From Tupaia tana (lineage: Eukaryota > Chordata > Mammalia > Scandentia > Tupaiidae): a stretch of 64,000 nt of DNA. The position numbers and the translations under genes are program-made. The DNA is taken from NCBI GenBank assembly GCA_026018925.1, contig JAKSZU010000003.1:189941639-190005638 (forward strand). Direction: 5' to 3'. The notes beneath the pieces were generated by a model. The model had not been told where the DNA came from. It saw nothing but the letters and a program-made list of their open reading frames with translations, and did not search any database. Shown here piece after piece: positions 33,879 through 45,417 of the stretch; positions within the stretch are counted from its first letter, which is position 1; each line of letters starts with the position of its first letter.

Positions 33879-34116
33879 GGGGACTGTCAGTGGTGCACTG
33901 GTTAAAGTGGCTGAAACTCACATGGGAGACTGTGTAGTTCAAGTCCCAGACCCAGCAGCTTGAGAAATATGCCAGGCACATGTGTGTGGATGCCAAAAAT
34001 TCTGAGAGAAGAATGGAAGAGAAGGGACTGCAATGTGGTCTTCCCCTGAGAGGTGCTTCCTCATTTTCTCTCTCCCTGGCAAGCGCATGCATCCTCTAGC
34101 AAATTAAAAAAGATTT
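33879..34116 (+). mobile_element. SINE-B
   Basis: Head GGGGACTGTCAGTGGTGCAC, body GAAGAGAAGGGACTGC, end CCTCTAGCAAATTAAAAAAG. Confidence 0.87.
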
Positions 34117-34852
34117 TTTAAATTGGTTTGATTGGCATAAAAAATTAGTTTTAAACCAACATTACTCAAATTCAAATGAAATTTAATAGGTAAAAACATA
34201 GAGAAATTTATTTATATTAAAATAAAAAGTCAAGTTCTATGTATAAATAAGAGAAAACCTAACTTGCTAGCAGTTCAAAAGAAAGGGATGATTCTCAATA
34301 GCCATAAAGTGCTTTATCATGAGCCAATAATTCTAATTCAGGCTCGGTGCTAGCCTCTTTTACCTACTTAGCTTCAGTGTTAGGCTCTTCCTTACTTAGG
34401 CTTCAGTCAATGTTGCTAGATAGAGGGTCCAGATCCACAGATATTAAAGTCTGTTATACTGGATCCTGTACAAGACACAGCTTTCAAAGGGGTGGCAGAT
34501 ATGACATAAAAAAGGTAAAAAGACCAAGATTTTTTAAAAAATGAATAAAATTGAAATTTTTAATCTTTGACATAAAGATATAGAAAAAGCCATGAGAGCT
34601 GCCATCACACATTTGAAGGACCCTTGTGAAAACAGGGTGATACTCTGAAGAGCAAAACAGTGGCTGTATGTTATAACAGGTACATTTAGGCTCATTATGA
34701 GAACCATTTCCTCGCATCTGCAACCGTTCGACTGCATCCTAACTCAAAAGAAACGCACTTCCTATTAGTGAGGATGCTCACAAATCTGTCAGAACGCTAT
34801 AGGAGGGGATTTTCCATGGGGGAAGTTGGGATAGATGACTGCACAGCCCCCT

Positions 34853-35120
34853 CCTTTTTTCTTCTCTTTCTTTTCTTTTTTCTAGCTAGAGGCATGTATC
34901 CTTCCCTGAGAAGAGAGACAGAGAGAAGGAAGGTGAGAAAACACCTTCCCAATAGCAGATGGTGAAGCCACAATCCCTTCTCCTTCATTCCTCCTTTCAG
35001 GATTTTTGGCACAGACACACACAGCCGGCACGTTTGTCAAGCTGCTGAGTCTGGGACTTGAACTGTACTGTCAGTCATGTGGTATCCAGCCACCTTAACT
35101 ACCACGACACTAGCTGGCCC
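34853..35120 (-). mobile_element. SINE-B
   Basis: Antisense copy with CAATCCCTTCTCCTTCATTC and head CACTAGCTGGCCC. TSD TGCACAGCCCCCT (34840-34852) and 35121-35133 with one change. Confidence 0.9.
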
Positions 35121-35165
35121 TGTACAGCCCCCTTTCAACATCATTTTATGATTCTGCAAATAGCA

Positions 35166-36163
35166 TGTCCTAATTAAAACAACATCATCACTAGGTTGTG
35201 CCTCTAATCCCACAATGCTTAAATTGGATGACTTTGGCTGTTTGAAGCCTTTGAAGAATCATCTGTTGTAGATACTGAGAATTAATTAATGGGTGTCTCT
35301 GAACCTTGTTTCTTAAAGATGGACTTCTGCCTTAGGAAACACCCTTTGAGGCTATAACAGAAGATAAAAGCATTCACTATATCCTCTTCCTATATATGTA
35401 AATTGACCCATCTCAAGGTCTAAACTTAGCAAGCACCAAAGAAGCTGTGAGAGTAAAATAGAGCTCTTAAAAAAAAAAAAAATTGATACTAGCACTGCAG
35501 TTGATCATTGCAAGGAAAAACTCATTGCATACGTTTCCTTTAATGTCAGTCAACGTCTTGGTAAAATATATTTCAAATTGACGATGATGCGGGATGGGTA
35601 AAGTATCTAGATTGATACAGAGTGAAGATCAATGATTAATCTAAATTCTTAAAGTTTCTCTTCTATCTGTCTCTTGTATTTTAAAAATAGGAACATAAAA
35701 TGGAAAAATCTAGAAAACAAAAGTGCCATTCAAAAAATTGTCTCTCCATATAAAGTGATTGTGGGCTGGTAACAAGCAAATAGACAGTGACTCAGAAATG
35801 AGGCATTAATTTTCCTTTTAATTTTAAAATGTTTTTCCTCATGCCTGTCCTGTTGTCATTGTTTTTATTTCTTTGAAGGAAGGAAGAGAGATGGAAGAAA
35901 GGAAGAAGGGAGGTAGGGAGAGGGGAAATTAATTGACTTGTTCAAGGTATTCCAACATCTGAGACCAAAGATCTGAAGCAACACCACCTGACCACCCCAC
36001 TAATATTTCGTTTTTCAAAAAAGCATTGCCTTCTAAACAAACAAATGAACTGGCCCTGTAGTACTGCAAAATTAAGGGCCTTATTGAGCACTGCTCAGTA
36101 TTGCTTCCTACTTGTTTCATGTATTAGTCTTTTTTCCTCAAATGAGGAAATGCCTTAGCATTT
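35166..36163. other. repeat-poor unique tract
   Basis: About 1 kb. A purine-rich GGAAG tract lies at 35875-35925. 35560-35660 (GACGATGATGCGGGATGGG, GATCAATGATTAATC) is unusual in composition and a candidate conserved element. No gene. Confidence 0.4.
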
Positions 36164-36173
36164 GAAAACAGGC

Positions 36174-36429
36174 TGGGCCAGTTGGTATGGAATGATGGCT
36201 GGATCCCACATGGCTGACTATGTTGTTTGAGTCCTGGATCCAGTGGCTTAAAAAAAAAAAGTTCCAGGCACTGGTGCCTGCATGCCCAAAATCCCAAGAG
36301 GAGGATGGGGAAGTAGGGATTGCAAGTGTGGCGATCCACCCCCCAAGGGGATGCTTTCTCACTTCTCTCTTTCTCTCTCTGCTGAGTGCACATTCCCTGT
36401 CACTAAATAAAAAATAAATAAATAAAATT
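36174..36429 (+). mobile_element. SINE-B
   Basis: Head GGGCCAGTTGGTATGG, body AAAATCCCAAGAGGAGGATG, tail AAATAAATAAATAAAA. TSD AAAACAGGC at 36165-36173 and 36430-36438. Confidence 0.88.
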
Positions 36430-36530
36430 AAAACAGGCAAAAATAAAGAAAAAGCAGAAAATGTTCCAGATTTTCACATTTCAGTGCTATTCTCCATCAG
36501 AGCTATGAAACAATTAAAATGATGTCAGAC

Positions 36531-36779
36531 GGGACCAGCAGATGATATAATGGTTACATTGCTGGACTCCCATGTAGTTGACGGTGGTTCGAGTCCCAGA
36601 CCCAGCAGCTTAAAATGTCGGGCGTATGTGCCCCAAATCCCAAGAGGACATTGAAGGAGAAGGGATGGTGTGGCCATCCCCCCAGGGGGTGATTTCTCGC
36701 TTTCTATCTCTCTCTCTCCATGTCTTTGGTGAGCACACACGTCCTATAGCAAAAATCTCTCTCTCAAAAAAAAAAAAAA
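36531..36779 (+). mobile_element. SINE-A
   Basis: B box intact (GGTTCGAGTCC); small deletions after GGCGTATGTG and in the body. TSD AAAATGATGTCAGA (36516-36529) and 36780-36793, one mismatch. Confidence 0.94.
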
Positions 36780-37059
36780 AAAATGATGCCAGAAAGAGGA
36801 CACAGTTATTACCATTATTTTTTCTACTGGACATTTCTGTGACCAAATAATACATGCAAACCACATAATTGTTAATTACGAATGAATCCAGCGTCTGTGT
36901 AAATTAATAAACAAAGCATTTCCTTGGTGAGAAGAGTTGAAGCAAACTATAAGAGCAGAGTGAAAAAAGATGAACTTTTGCATGCTATTGTATTTAAAAG
37001 AAGTGGACGGGAGGTATTTTCTCCCTGAAGTAAACTGACATCCTCCTAATTTGTATGTA

Positions 37060-37225
37060 TTTTTTAAAGAATTATTTATTTTATTTTATAATAATTATTA
37101 CTATTATTTAAATTTGGTCAGAGAGAGAGAGAGAAAGTGAAAGTAAGAAAGCAAGCCAAGACTCAAACCCCTGTCAGCCATGTGTGAGTCCAGCACCTTA
37201 ACCATCACACCACCTGCCAGCTCCA
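37060..37225 (-). mobile_element. SINE-D
   Basis: ATTTATTTTATTTTATAAT tail, GA-rich stretch, head ACCATCACACCACCTGCCAGC. Confidence 0.85.
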
Positions 37226-37329
37226 CTTGTATCTATTTTTTAACAGCCTTTCATTTGCGATGAAGATGCCACTTACAACACAGACGGGTGTAATCCTGCA
37301 CTTCCTTATCTACTGTCTTATGTCTTGAT

Positions 37330-38765
37330 TTTCCTTTACAGACAAGCTATACTTGTGCTCCTCCCATTCACTCATTCCTCCACCCATGCAATCTGGCAGC
37401 CACTCCTTATTCTCCCCTGGAAGCCTCTCTGGCCAAAATCAATAATGGCCTCTTTGTTGCTGAATTCAATGGACACTTTTCTATCCTCATCCTACCCAAC
37501 AGCTCTGCGGGATTTGACATGGTTGACCACTCTCTCACTCTTGAAAGTTTCTCCTTTGGTTTCTATGACAACACCTTCTCCTGGTTTTCCTCCGCTCTGG
37601 GCATTACTTTTCAGTCTATTTCCCATGTTTTATCTGCTAGCCCACCCTTCAAATTAATGATCACCAGGAATCTATCTTCAATTCTATTCTTTCCTTAGTC
37701 CTCTTCTTAATCTCAGCCACTCTCATAGCTTCAACTCACGTTCATTTGAAGACTTCCCAAATCAATTTCTCTGGCTGAGACCTCTCTCCTGACCCTTAGA
37801 CTTTCTTAACAGCCAAAGGCCTACTGGGTCAGCTCTTCTAACTGTCTCACAGACTCTATACACTCAAAATAGCTAAAACAAAATCTTCCCTCCCTCCCTT
37901 CCCTACCCTAATCTGTTCTTCCTGTAGTCCCTGCTTCAGCAATATTTGTCAAACGAGAGACTTGGGATTTGCACTTTGTCTTTTGTCCCAGATCCTAACA
38001 ATTCTACTTTCTGAACAGCTCTCTCTTCAATCTGACTAGTAACACCCTCAGTGTGAGGCCTCAGTTTTTTAAATCTGAACTACATCAACCACCTCTAACT
38101 AGTCTCCCTTCTTCTGGATCATTCTCCCTTCCTCTGTCATCCATGCAAATACTGTAAACATATGATTCTCCAAATGCAAATCATTACCATGCTTCCTACG
38201 AGACTATATAATGTGATTCCTGCTCATCGCTCCAGTTTTTTTCTCTCACATCTGCCTCCTTTTCACTCTTTTCGGCAGTTCTAAGATTGCTCTCGCCAAT
38301 TCTTCTATAGAGGCAGTTTGTCTTGCTGAACTACCCTGTCTCTGGCACTTGACCCCAAATTCCGTTCATCTGGTTAATTCCTATCCATTTGTTCTGTTTT
38401 AAATTACCTTATTTACAGACCCTAATGCAGCATTTATTAAGTATTAAGCCCTGTTCTAAAGGTTTTATAACAATATTATCTCATTTAGGGACATGGCAAC
38501 CCGTGACATTGTCACTTCTGGGTCCAGCTACCACTTATTTACTTACTCGCTGGGAAAACTTCTGTAGTCCCATGCCATTCAGCGTGTATCTCTATCATAA
38601 CACTCCACTACTGAATTTTCCTAGTTTCTTGTCCATCTCCGCCATAAAATGGTCAACTTCTTGAAAGAGGAAATGATACTTCAGTCATCTTTGAAAGTCT
38701 AATGTTTATCCCAATAACTGCCACTGAGCATACAGATGTCAGAAATTCACTGACTAAATTAATGA
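37330..38765 (+). mobile_element. L2 (ORF2 part to 3' end)
   Basis: LINE-2 ORF2 text in order: CTCTGGCCAAAATCAATAATG, GGATTTGACATGGTTGACCA, CACCTTCTCCTGGTTTTCC, then the 3' segment near 38630-38760 (ATAAAATGGTCAACTTCTTG). Frame shifts break it; the 110-codon frame at 37325-37657 is a relic of ORF2. 38410-38480 may be an inserted antisense MIR. Confidence 0.8.
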
Positions 38766-38929
38766 GAGCCAAACAGTCACAAAAAAAAAAAAAAAGTAAA
38801 ATTTTCTAACATGGTGCTCTTGAATGAGATAAACAGGCGTCCATTTTCTAAGATTTTACATACTTCTATATTCGCAAGCCACATGATACTAACATCCAGG
38901 ACCTCTTGTTTAAAAACTTTATGTTTGGG

Positions 38930-39199
38930 GGAACCAGCAGTTAGCGTAATGGCTATGTCGCTGGACTCCCATGTAGTCGACCGTGGTTTGCATCCCGGAC
39001 CCGGTGGCTTAAAACTCATGCCAGGCGCATGTGCGTGCGTGCCCAAGATCCCGAGAGGAGAATGGAGGAGAAGGGATTGAGGCGTGACCATCCCCCCTGG
39101 GGGGTGATTTCTCGCTTTCTGTCTCTATGTCTCTCTCTGTCTGTCTGGCGAGCGCACATGCCCTATAGCGAAAACCTCTCCAAAAAAAAAAAGAAAAAG
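38930..39199 (+). mobile_element. SINE-A inserted at the 5' edge of a SINE-D
   Basis: A box intact (TAGCGTAATGG), B box changed (GGTTTGCATCC). The 17-bp TSD AAAACTTTATGTTTGGG is perfect at 38913-38929 and 39200-39216. The last GGG of that TSD is the first GGG of the SINE-D behind it. Confidence 0.96.
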
Positions 39200-39213
39200 A
39201 AAACTTTATGTTT

Positions 39214-39446
39214 GGGAACCAGCAGGTGGAATGGTAGTTAAAGCTGTAGGCTCCTAGACTTTTTTAACAGCCAACACATGGTCAACTGTGGTTCAAGTTC
39301 CAGACCTGGTGGCTTACTTTCTCATTTTCCTTCTGTCTCTCTCTGTCTTTCTCTGGGGAATGCACATGCCCTACAGCAAATTTAAAAAGTAATAATAATA
39401 ATAAATTAAATTAAATAAGTAATTATTTAAAAAATAAATTAAAAAA
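39214..39446 (+). mobile_element. SINE-D/B copy, older partner of the nested pair
   Basis: Head GGGAACCAGCAGGTGGAATGG, a CT-rich body, CCCTACAGCAAATTTAAAAAG and a long AT tail. Its own TSD (AAAACTTTATGTTT before, AAAACTTTGTGTTT after, about 39448) is one base different. Confidence 0.88.
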
Positions 39447-39775
39447 TAAAAACTTTGTGTTTTATAGAAACAGAATACCCAACCAAATAATAAAAGGAAC
39501 CAATATGCTATTAAACAAAATCTACTTTACGAGAGTGATGTCTTAAAATTTTAATTTATTAAAACACTTTCATTTAATAAATAATTCTTTTTATTTTAGT
39601 GTAAAATTACATTAGAAATTTTACTAGAGTCATGAGAATAATTGTATCATTTAATAGAATAGGGAGATAAAAAAAGGATACAACTGTTGGATATCTTATC
39701 ATCCAACTTCGATAAGTCATAAAGAAGAAATGTCATTCTCAGACAACTTGTCTAACTTAAAAAAAAAAAAAAAAT

Positions 39776-40028
39776 CAGGTCCAGCTTCATGGTCTGGTAG
39801 TTAAGGCAGCTGGATCCCACATGGCCAACCACATTTTTCAAATTCTGGACCCAGTGGTTTAGAAAAAATACAGTAGGCACATAGTGTGCATGCCCAAAAT
39901 CCCAAAAGGAGGAAGAAATGGAGAAGAAAGGGTTGCAGGTAACTATTCCCCATGGAAAGTGATTTCTTCTGTCTTCTCTTTGGCAAGTGCATGTGCCCTC
40001 TAGCAAAAACAAAATAAACAAATGAACA
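39776..40028 (+). mobile_element. SINE-B
   Basis: Head GGTCCAGCTTCATGGTCTGG, body AGAAAGGGTTGCAGG, end CCTCTAGCAAAAACAAAATA. Confidence 0.83.
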
Positions 40029-40262
40029 AAATTGTGTTACCCAGCTGTAGCACTATGCTCTGCATGCAGGAGGTCATCTGGAAGACTGGGGTTCAGTTGC
40101 CAGGTCCACCTGTAAATGACAGGCACACATGCATGCCAGTCATCCTGGTCCACTGGGAAAGGTGGGGGTGAGGGGATCGTGGGGTGAAATCCTGTTGAGG
40201 CTGATTATCTTTCTCTGTCTCACTGTCTCTTTCTCTCTGTCCAATGAAAGAACATTTTAAAA
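40029..40262 (+). mobile_element. SINE-C
   Basis: Head CAGCTGTAGCACTATGC, ACAGGCACACATGCATGCC, core AAATCCTGTTGAGGCTG, CT-rich end and CCAATGAAAGAAC. It starts where the previous SINE ends. Confidence 0.75.
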
Positions 40263-40280
40263 AACCAAGTCTCACTCTAT

Positions 40281-40367
40281 CCATGCAAATTCATCTATAG
40301 TGACATGAGTTTTCAACAAATCTTTTCCATTACTGCCATTTAAAAAGCATTCTTTGGTTTAGAGCCC
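40281..40367 (+). repeat. 87-bp dispersed duplication, copy 1
   Basis: Identical to 42004-42090 at 85 of 87 positions. It starts CCATGCAAATTCATC and ends AGAGCCC. It carries no SINE or LINE text that I recognise. Confidence 0.95.
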
Positions 40368-41160
40368 TGACCAAAAAGATGCCATGTCTTTTCAATAGCT
40401 AAAATGATATAGAACAGAGGTTAAAAGTCAACTGGTTTTTTCTTAGGAGTGCTTATAGGTAGTTGCCCAAATCACAGCGTTTGTATGACAGAATAGAGTA
40501 TAGAGTGAAGAAGGTTCGTGTGATATCTACAAATGTGATCCGGGTCAATGGTCAACAGAGTGCCAGCAGTACAGTATTGTACTGGCCAATTGCAGGTGTT
40601 TGAATAGTGTCCGCTACTTGCTGAAGATGTTACAGATTTTTCAACAAAAGACTCTGATGTGCCATGAAACTTTAATTCATAACACACAGCACTTAACTTC
40701 TGTAAAAAGGGAGCATTCTGACTTTAAACTCTTTGGCTAAACTTAATTTTATCCAATGTATACTTCACGTCGAGCAGAATTTGCCCAAGTACTTGCGCAA
40801 CAAATGTGTGCCATGAAGATTTACTAAATTTTAATCAGTCCGAAAGAGAATTTTAATTTTGGGGCTAAATGTCTGAAAACCTCTGTCCTGTCAACCAGAA
40901 TAAGAATCGCAAACACATTCTCAAAAGCCTAGAGTGGCTGTACAGTCTAATGTGCCTGAACAGCCCTGGTTTATGCCTATTATCCAGCACAGTTTTTAAC
41001 AGCATTCTCTTTCTTTCTCTCCCATTTTCCTATTCTCTTCCTCTAAAATATTTGCCTCTTCTAAAGCCATTGCTAATTTGTTTGATGACTGTTGGAAATA
41101 TGTCCTACCTAAATGATATAAACTTACTTTGTCCCCAAGGCTGAATAATGAACAGTAAGT
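40368..41160. other. unassigned unique DNA
   Basis: No repeat recognised. The 91-codon frame 40869-41144 has no known domain. Confidence 0.45.
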
Positions 41161-41162
41161 GG

Positions 41163-41625
41163 TAGGAGGTAGGGTTTGAAGTCAAACAGACTGGTTTTCA
41201 CATCTCAGCTCTATCATCATATATTATGCATTTTTGGACAAATTGCTTAGCCTCTCTGTGCCTCAATTTTCTCATCTGTAACATAGGGATAATATTAGCA
41301 GAACAGGGGACCAGCAGTTAGCGTGATGGCTATGTCGCTGGACTCCCACATAGTCAACCGTGGTTCAAGTCCTGGACCCAGTGGCTTAAACTCACGCCAG
41401 GCACGTGTGCGTGCATGCCCAAGATCCCGAGAGGAGAATGGAAGAGAAGGGATTGCAGTGTGGCCATCCCCCCTGGGGGGTGATTTCTCGCTTTCTATCT
41501 CTCTGTCTCTCTCTGTCTGTCTGGCGAGCGCAAGTACCCTATAGCAAAAATCTCTCAATAAAAAAAAAAAAATTAGGACAGTTGTGAGTACTAAATGAGA
41601 TATAGTTTATAAAGTCAGAAGTAAA
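41163..41625 (+). mobile_element. MIR split by SINE-A
   Basis: TCTGTGCCTCAATTTTCTCA and ACATAGGGATAATATTAG precede the SINE; GTTGTGAGTACTAAATGAG follows. Confidence 0.82.
41307..41571 (+). mobile_element. SINE-A inside MIR
   Basis: Near-consensus; A box TAGCGTGATGG, B box GGTTCAAGTCC. TSD imprecise around ATTAG and ACAG on the two sides. Confidence 0.94.
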
Positions 41626-41834
41626 ATGATTTTATTTTTATTTCTCTTCTGAATTTGTTAAAAAGATTCAGAAGGAGCAATGACTATAAACAAAGCATCA
41701 TTGCATATCATTGTCAATGTATAGTCAAGCTGTACATTAGAAACCCACATTACTCTTTGCCCTGAGTAAGCTATGCTGGTATAATGATATAATGCCAACA
41801 CACTATTAAGGAAAGATCTTTACAGACAACCAAA

Positions 41835-41968
41835 GGTAGGTCACCTATAGGCCTCAATTTTTCTTGTGTAAATGGGAATAACACCATGTGATTCCCAGGG
41901 CTTATTATGAAGATTAAAAGAAATAACATGTACAAAAGCACTTTGCACAGTGCTTCACTGTGATGTGC
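41835..41968 (+). mobile_element. MIR 3' half
   Basis: CCTCAATTTTTCTTGTGTAAAT, then GAAGATTAAAAGAAATAAC and CACTTTGCACAGTGCTTC. Confidence 0.75.
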
Positions 41969-42003
41969 CAAAGTCTACTGGGCTGATAATGATCTCTATT
42001 CGT

Positions 42004-42090
42004 CCATGCAAATTCATCTATAGTGACATGAGTTTTCAACAAATCTTTTCCATTGCTGCCATTTAAAAAGCATTCTTTGGGTTAGAGCCC
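42004..42090 (+). repeat. 87-bp dispersed duplication, copy 2
   Basis: Partner of 40281-40367, same orientation, start-to-start distance 1723 bp; two substitutions (A to G, T to G). Confidence 0.95.
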
Positions 42091-42700
42091 AGCCAGGATG
42101 TTTTGAAGAAAGCATGGCCTCAATGCTAATGGACTGGCTCTGTTCCAGCATCTTTTTGTTGGGAACTCTCTCTTGCAAGTAAATATTAAATATACATCAC
42201 AGGTGACCCTGACAAAACTACTGAAGAAGGCAAATTTGACATCTTTTTTATGCATAAGACTCCAAGGAGTTTCAAGGCCCATTGGTAATGGCCAGTGGAA
42301 CACAAAGGGCAACATGCACAATTCCCTTTAGAACTTCCAACCCTTCCAATGTTATGCATAAACCATCTGCTTAGTCACCTGGACAATGAGATTTAAAGTC
42401 TTCTTGCTCAGTAAATTATGAATTTACTCAAGTAAATTTATAAATTCAATTAATATGACATATAATGCATGCTCATGCACTGCATGACACTCCGTTTTTT
42501 GTATCAGCAATCTAAGAGAGAGACCCTATAGATATGGGTTGCTGGCCCAATTTAATAGAATAACATAGTCTTATGATTAGATTACTGCATGCATTCTACC
42601 CCAAACCCTGAAACACTGCCTGGAATTGTGTGACTAAGTAGAACAGAAGGGATTTTTTATAGAACAAAACCCTGGAAAAACTATTTTAAAAACAACTGGC
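42091..42700. other. unassigned unique DNA
   Basis: Nothing recognised. Confidence 0.45.
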
Positions 42701-42707
42701 TTTCAGA

Positions 42708-42939
42708 GCCAGCCATGGTGGTAGAGTAGTCAAGTAACACTCCAGGATTCTGAAGCCACATGGGAGGTCCCAGGTTCACGGCCCAAGGTGTCCCTGTATA
42801 TGTCTACGCTCACTATCCTGACTAAGTGAGGCTGGGGGGATTACAGCATGAGGACTCTGTTGGAAGTCTCTCTCTCTTTCTCTCTCTTTTTCTTTCTCTC
42901 CCACAAGAAATAGGAAAATAAACAAAACAAAAAAAATGA
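42708..42939 (+). mobile_element. SINE-C
   Basis: Head GCCAGCCATGGTGGTAGAG, then GACTCTGTTGGAAGTC and CT-rich end; CTTTCAGA flanks both sides as the core of a TSD. Confidence 0.78.
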
Positions 42940-43144
42940 CTTTCAGATCTTTCAAGTTGTCATAATATCATAATAGGGTTTAGGTAGATGGACATTAATG
43001 GAGCTTAAAGCTAAATTTTAAAACTTTACTAAGTATCTCCTCAATAATATATGATGCAATACATCACTGGTATAATCTTAAATTATAATTACAAAGAGAG
43101 AATTACAAAATTCCACTCATCCAGACACTGTAAGATTTTCGAGA

Positions 43145-43535
43145 ATATCTTTTTAATATATTTTATTTAATTTTAATTTATTTTATACATTCAATCACTA
43201 TATATCAGTTTGTAAAGTGAATTTTCCCAACAAGAATACACTTCACACCAGTCCAGTTGAGGATATTATATACATTACTATCAACAGATAATAATCCATT
43301 TCTGTGTCCCATAAATGTCTTGCTTCTCTGTTTCTCCTTAATGTCTTTCCTCACACTCTCCTCCTCCCATTTCTTTAGTTCAGAAGACAGTGGCTCAACA
43401 GCTATTATTTGGTAACTGACCTTTCTTATATCTACCACATGGAGATATAAGGAGGAGCCTATAAGCCCCCTGGCTAGGTTCAGTGCCTCCCCTAGAGTCC
43501 AGTGTGAAGTTAACCTTATAGTAGGCATTCCATAA
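43145..43535 (-). mobile_element. lineage L1 3' UTR, 5'-truncated
   Basis: Minus strand reads GGACACAGAAATGG, CCTCAACTGGACTGGTG, AAGTGTATTCTTGTTGGG and AATGTATAAAATAAATT, parallel to 18440-18600. Longer than the 33.6-kb copy. Confidence 0.85.
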
Positions 43536-43925
43536 TTGATTTTAACCCCTTTAGCAAGAAAGAGACGTATTTGTTTTCTCTTGTATTCTATATATTACAT
43601 TTTCCATATATGCATTTTATATGTGATGGCACTCTTCAGAATACCTAGCTGTCAGTTTTTAAAATATATATGCCAGTGTTCTTTGAGCTGGTATTGGCTC
43701 TTTAGCGAGGTAAGTCTATGAATATGATTCTGCCACATACTCCTTGTTTGGACTCCAAAACTCCCTTCCTTATTCCCTTCCCAATTTCTAATATCACTTC
43801 CAATTCAGGCAGATCAGAATGAATCTGCCATATTTTAAAAAATCCTACAATTTACAGCTCATCAGAACTATACACTGAATGAAGGAAGGAGGGAGTAAAG
43901 ATATCCTTCACATAACTCCATGACT

Positions 43926-44217
43926 TTTTTTTTTTTTTTGAAAGATTTTGCTAGGGAGAGAGAGAGAGGCAGACAGAGAGAGAGACAGAGAAACAGAAAG
44001 CAAGAAATAACCCTTCAGGGGGGATGGCCATGCCACAATCCTTTCTCCTCCATTCTCCTCTCAGGATTTTGGGTGTGCACATGTACGCATGCACACACAC
44101 ACACACACACACACACACGTGTCTGGCGTGAGTTTCAAGCTACCGGGTCCAGAACTCAAACCACAATTGGCCGTGTGGGAGTACAGCAATGTAACCATTA
44201 GGCCATTTGCTGGTCCT
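43926..44217 (-). mobile_element. SINE-A with internal CA expansion
   Basis: GAAAGATTTTGCTAGGG to TTTGCTGGTCC. The GTGTGCG part of the body has become an (AC)n tract (44092-44118). Confidence 0.92.
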
Positions 44218-44429
44218 GATGATTTTTAATATGACAGAGCTGGATCTGGGACTAAAACACATGGTCTTAGTCAGGAAGACCCATTCTGTCCTTCTAAATA
44301 CAAATGGGGTTTAGAGACTCACATCAGATATAGACGTACTGGAGCTTGAGGCTTTTGGAGTCCTTAAGGTAAGATAATAAACAAAAGTATAATAATTTTT
44401 TGCAAAATGCTTTAAAAACATATGGGTAC

Positions 44430-44625
44430 TGGGGCCAGCAGGTAGTATAGTAACTAAGGCATTGAACTCCCTTATGGCCAACCGCGGTTCAAGCCTCAGA
44501 CCCAGAAGCTTGAAATTTGCACCACCAGCATGGTCATCCCCCGGGGTGGGGGGTGGGGCCTGGTTTCTCACTTCTGTCTCTCTCTGTTCCTCCAGTAAGC
44601 ATGCACACCCTATAGCAAAAATCTC
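44430..44625 (+). mobile_element. SINE-A/B with internal deletion
   Basis: Head GGGGCCAGCAGGTAGTATAG; about 70 bases between CTTGAAATTTGCACC and the CATCCCCC segment are missing. End CCTATAGCAAAAATCTC. Confidence 0.87.
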
Positions 44626-44628
44626 TAT

Positions 44629-44637
44629 TATATATAT

Positions 44638-44679
<42 letters not shown>

Positions 44680-44680
44680 T
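44629..44680. repeat. (TA)n(CA)n microsatellite in SINE tail
   Basis: Takes the place of the poly(A) tail of the preceding SINE. Confidence 0.93.
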
Positions 44681-44700
44681 TCAAGAGATTGTACCAGCAG

Positions 44701-44974
44701 GGCCAGCAGGTGATGTGGTGGGTAAGGTGCTGGGTTCCCGCATTGCCAATAGCAGTTCAAGTCCCGGACCCAGCAGCTTAAAAATTACTCCAGGTGCATG
44801 TGTGTGTACCCAAAATCATGAGAAGGGAATGGAGGAGAAGGGATTGGGGCATGGCCATCCCCCCAGGGGGTGATTTTTCACTTTCCCTCTCTCACTCTAT
44901 CTCTGTCTCTCTCTCTCCCTGGCAAGCATCCTATGACAAAAACCTAAAAAAAAAAAAAAAAGAGAGAGAGAGAG
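44701..44974 (+). mobile_element. SINE-A/B intermediate
   Basis: Head GGCCAGCAGGTGATGTGGTG, B box near-intact (AGTTCAAGTCC), poly(A) then (GA)n. AGAGATTG before and after marks the TSD. Confidence 0.9.
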
Positions 44975-44999
44975 AGAGATTGCAGCAGGTAGTTTGACA

Positions 45000-45415
45000 G
45001 GAAAAAAGTAAGTCTTCCTGCTGTGAGAGAGTTCTTACTTTCCCTTGGGGTGAATAATATTTGCCACTCAGTGTACATTTTCAGTGTTTTTAGGATTATA
45101 AAACTATAATCTTATTCAGTACTCTGGCAGAGAATTTCCCCAGGGGGTGGGGAGAAGGAGTGCTTGAGTGATTAGTCAGCAAAGAGAGCCCAAAGAAGTG
45201 GACAGAGCTGGTAAACTAATGAGAAAGCCTTAGGCATTATCTAGCTTTGGAAGATCACAATCATCTCTTTCTGCAAATGAACTGAGAACATTTTCTTCCA
45301 ACAGAAAGAAGAGCTGAATACAGGACCCAGAAATGGACAAAAGATTTGAAAATAGCCAAAAGACCTAGAAGGAAACTAATGTGGAACAGGCAATATTTAA
45401 AACAAGGGAATGTAT
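45000..45415. other. unassigned unique DNA
   Basis: Nothing recognised. Confidence 0.45.
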
Positions 45416-45417
45416 TG

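Larger units (their letters stand above)
33010..35165 (+). mobile_element. L3/CR1-like LINE fossil, interrupted
   Basis: GACGAATTACATCCCAAGGT, GTACTGAAAGAACTTG and ACTTTGAGACATCCCAAAGG (33160-33240), then AAAAAGGTATTTAACTAAAC and CTTATGGATAAGATC (33475-33515), resemble the CR1/L3 reverse transcriptase region. At 34798-35160 GGGGATTTTCCATGGG, GGGATAGATGAC and TTATGATTCTGC resemble the CR1/L3 3' end. Three younger insertions lie inside: an L1 3' UTR (33600-33795) and SINEs at 33879 and 34853. Very old, no open frame. The two ends may be separate copies. Confidence 0.45.

Noticed and set aside
37325-37657. 110-codon frame as an unknown gene
   Set aside because: It is antiquated L2 ORF2 sequence.
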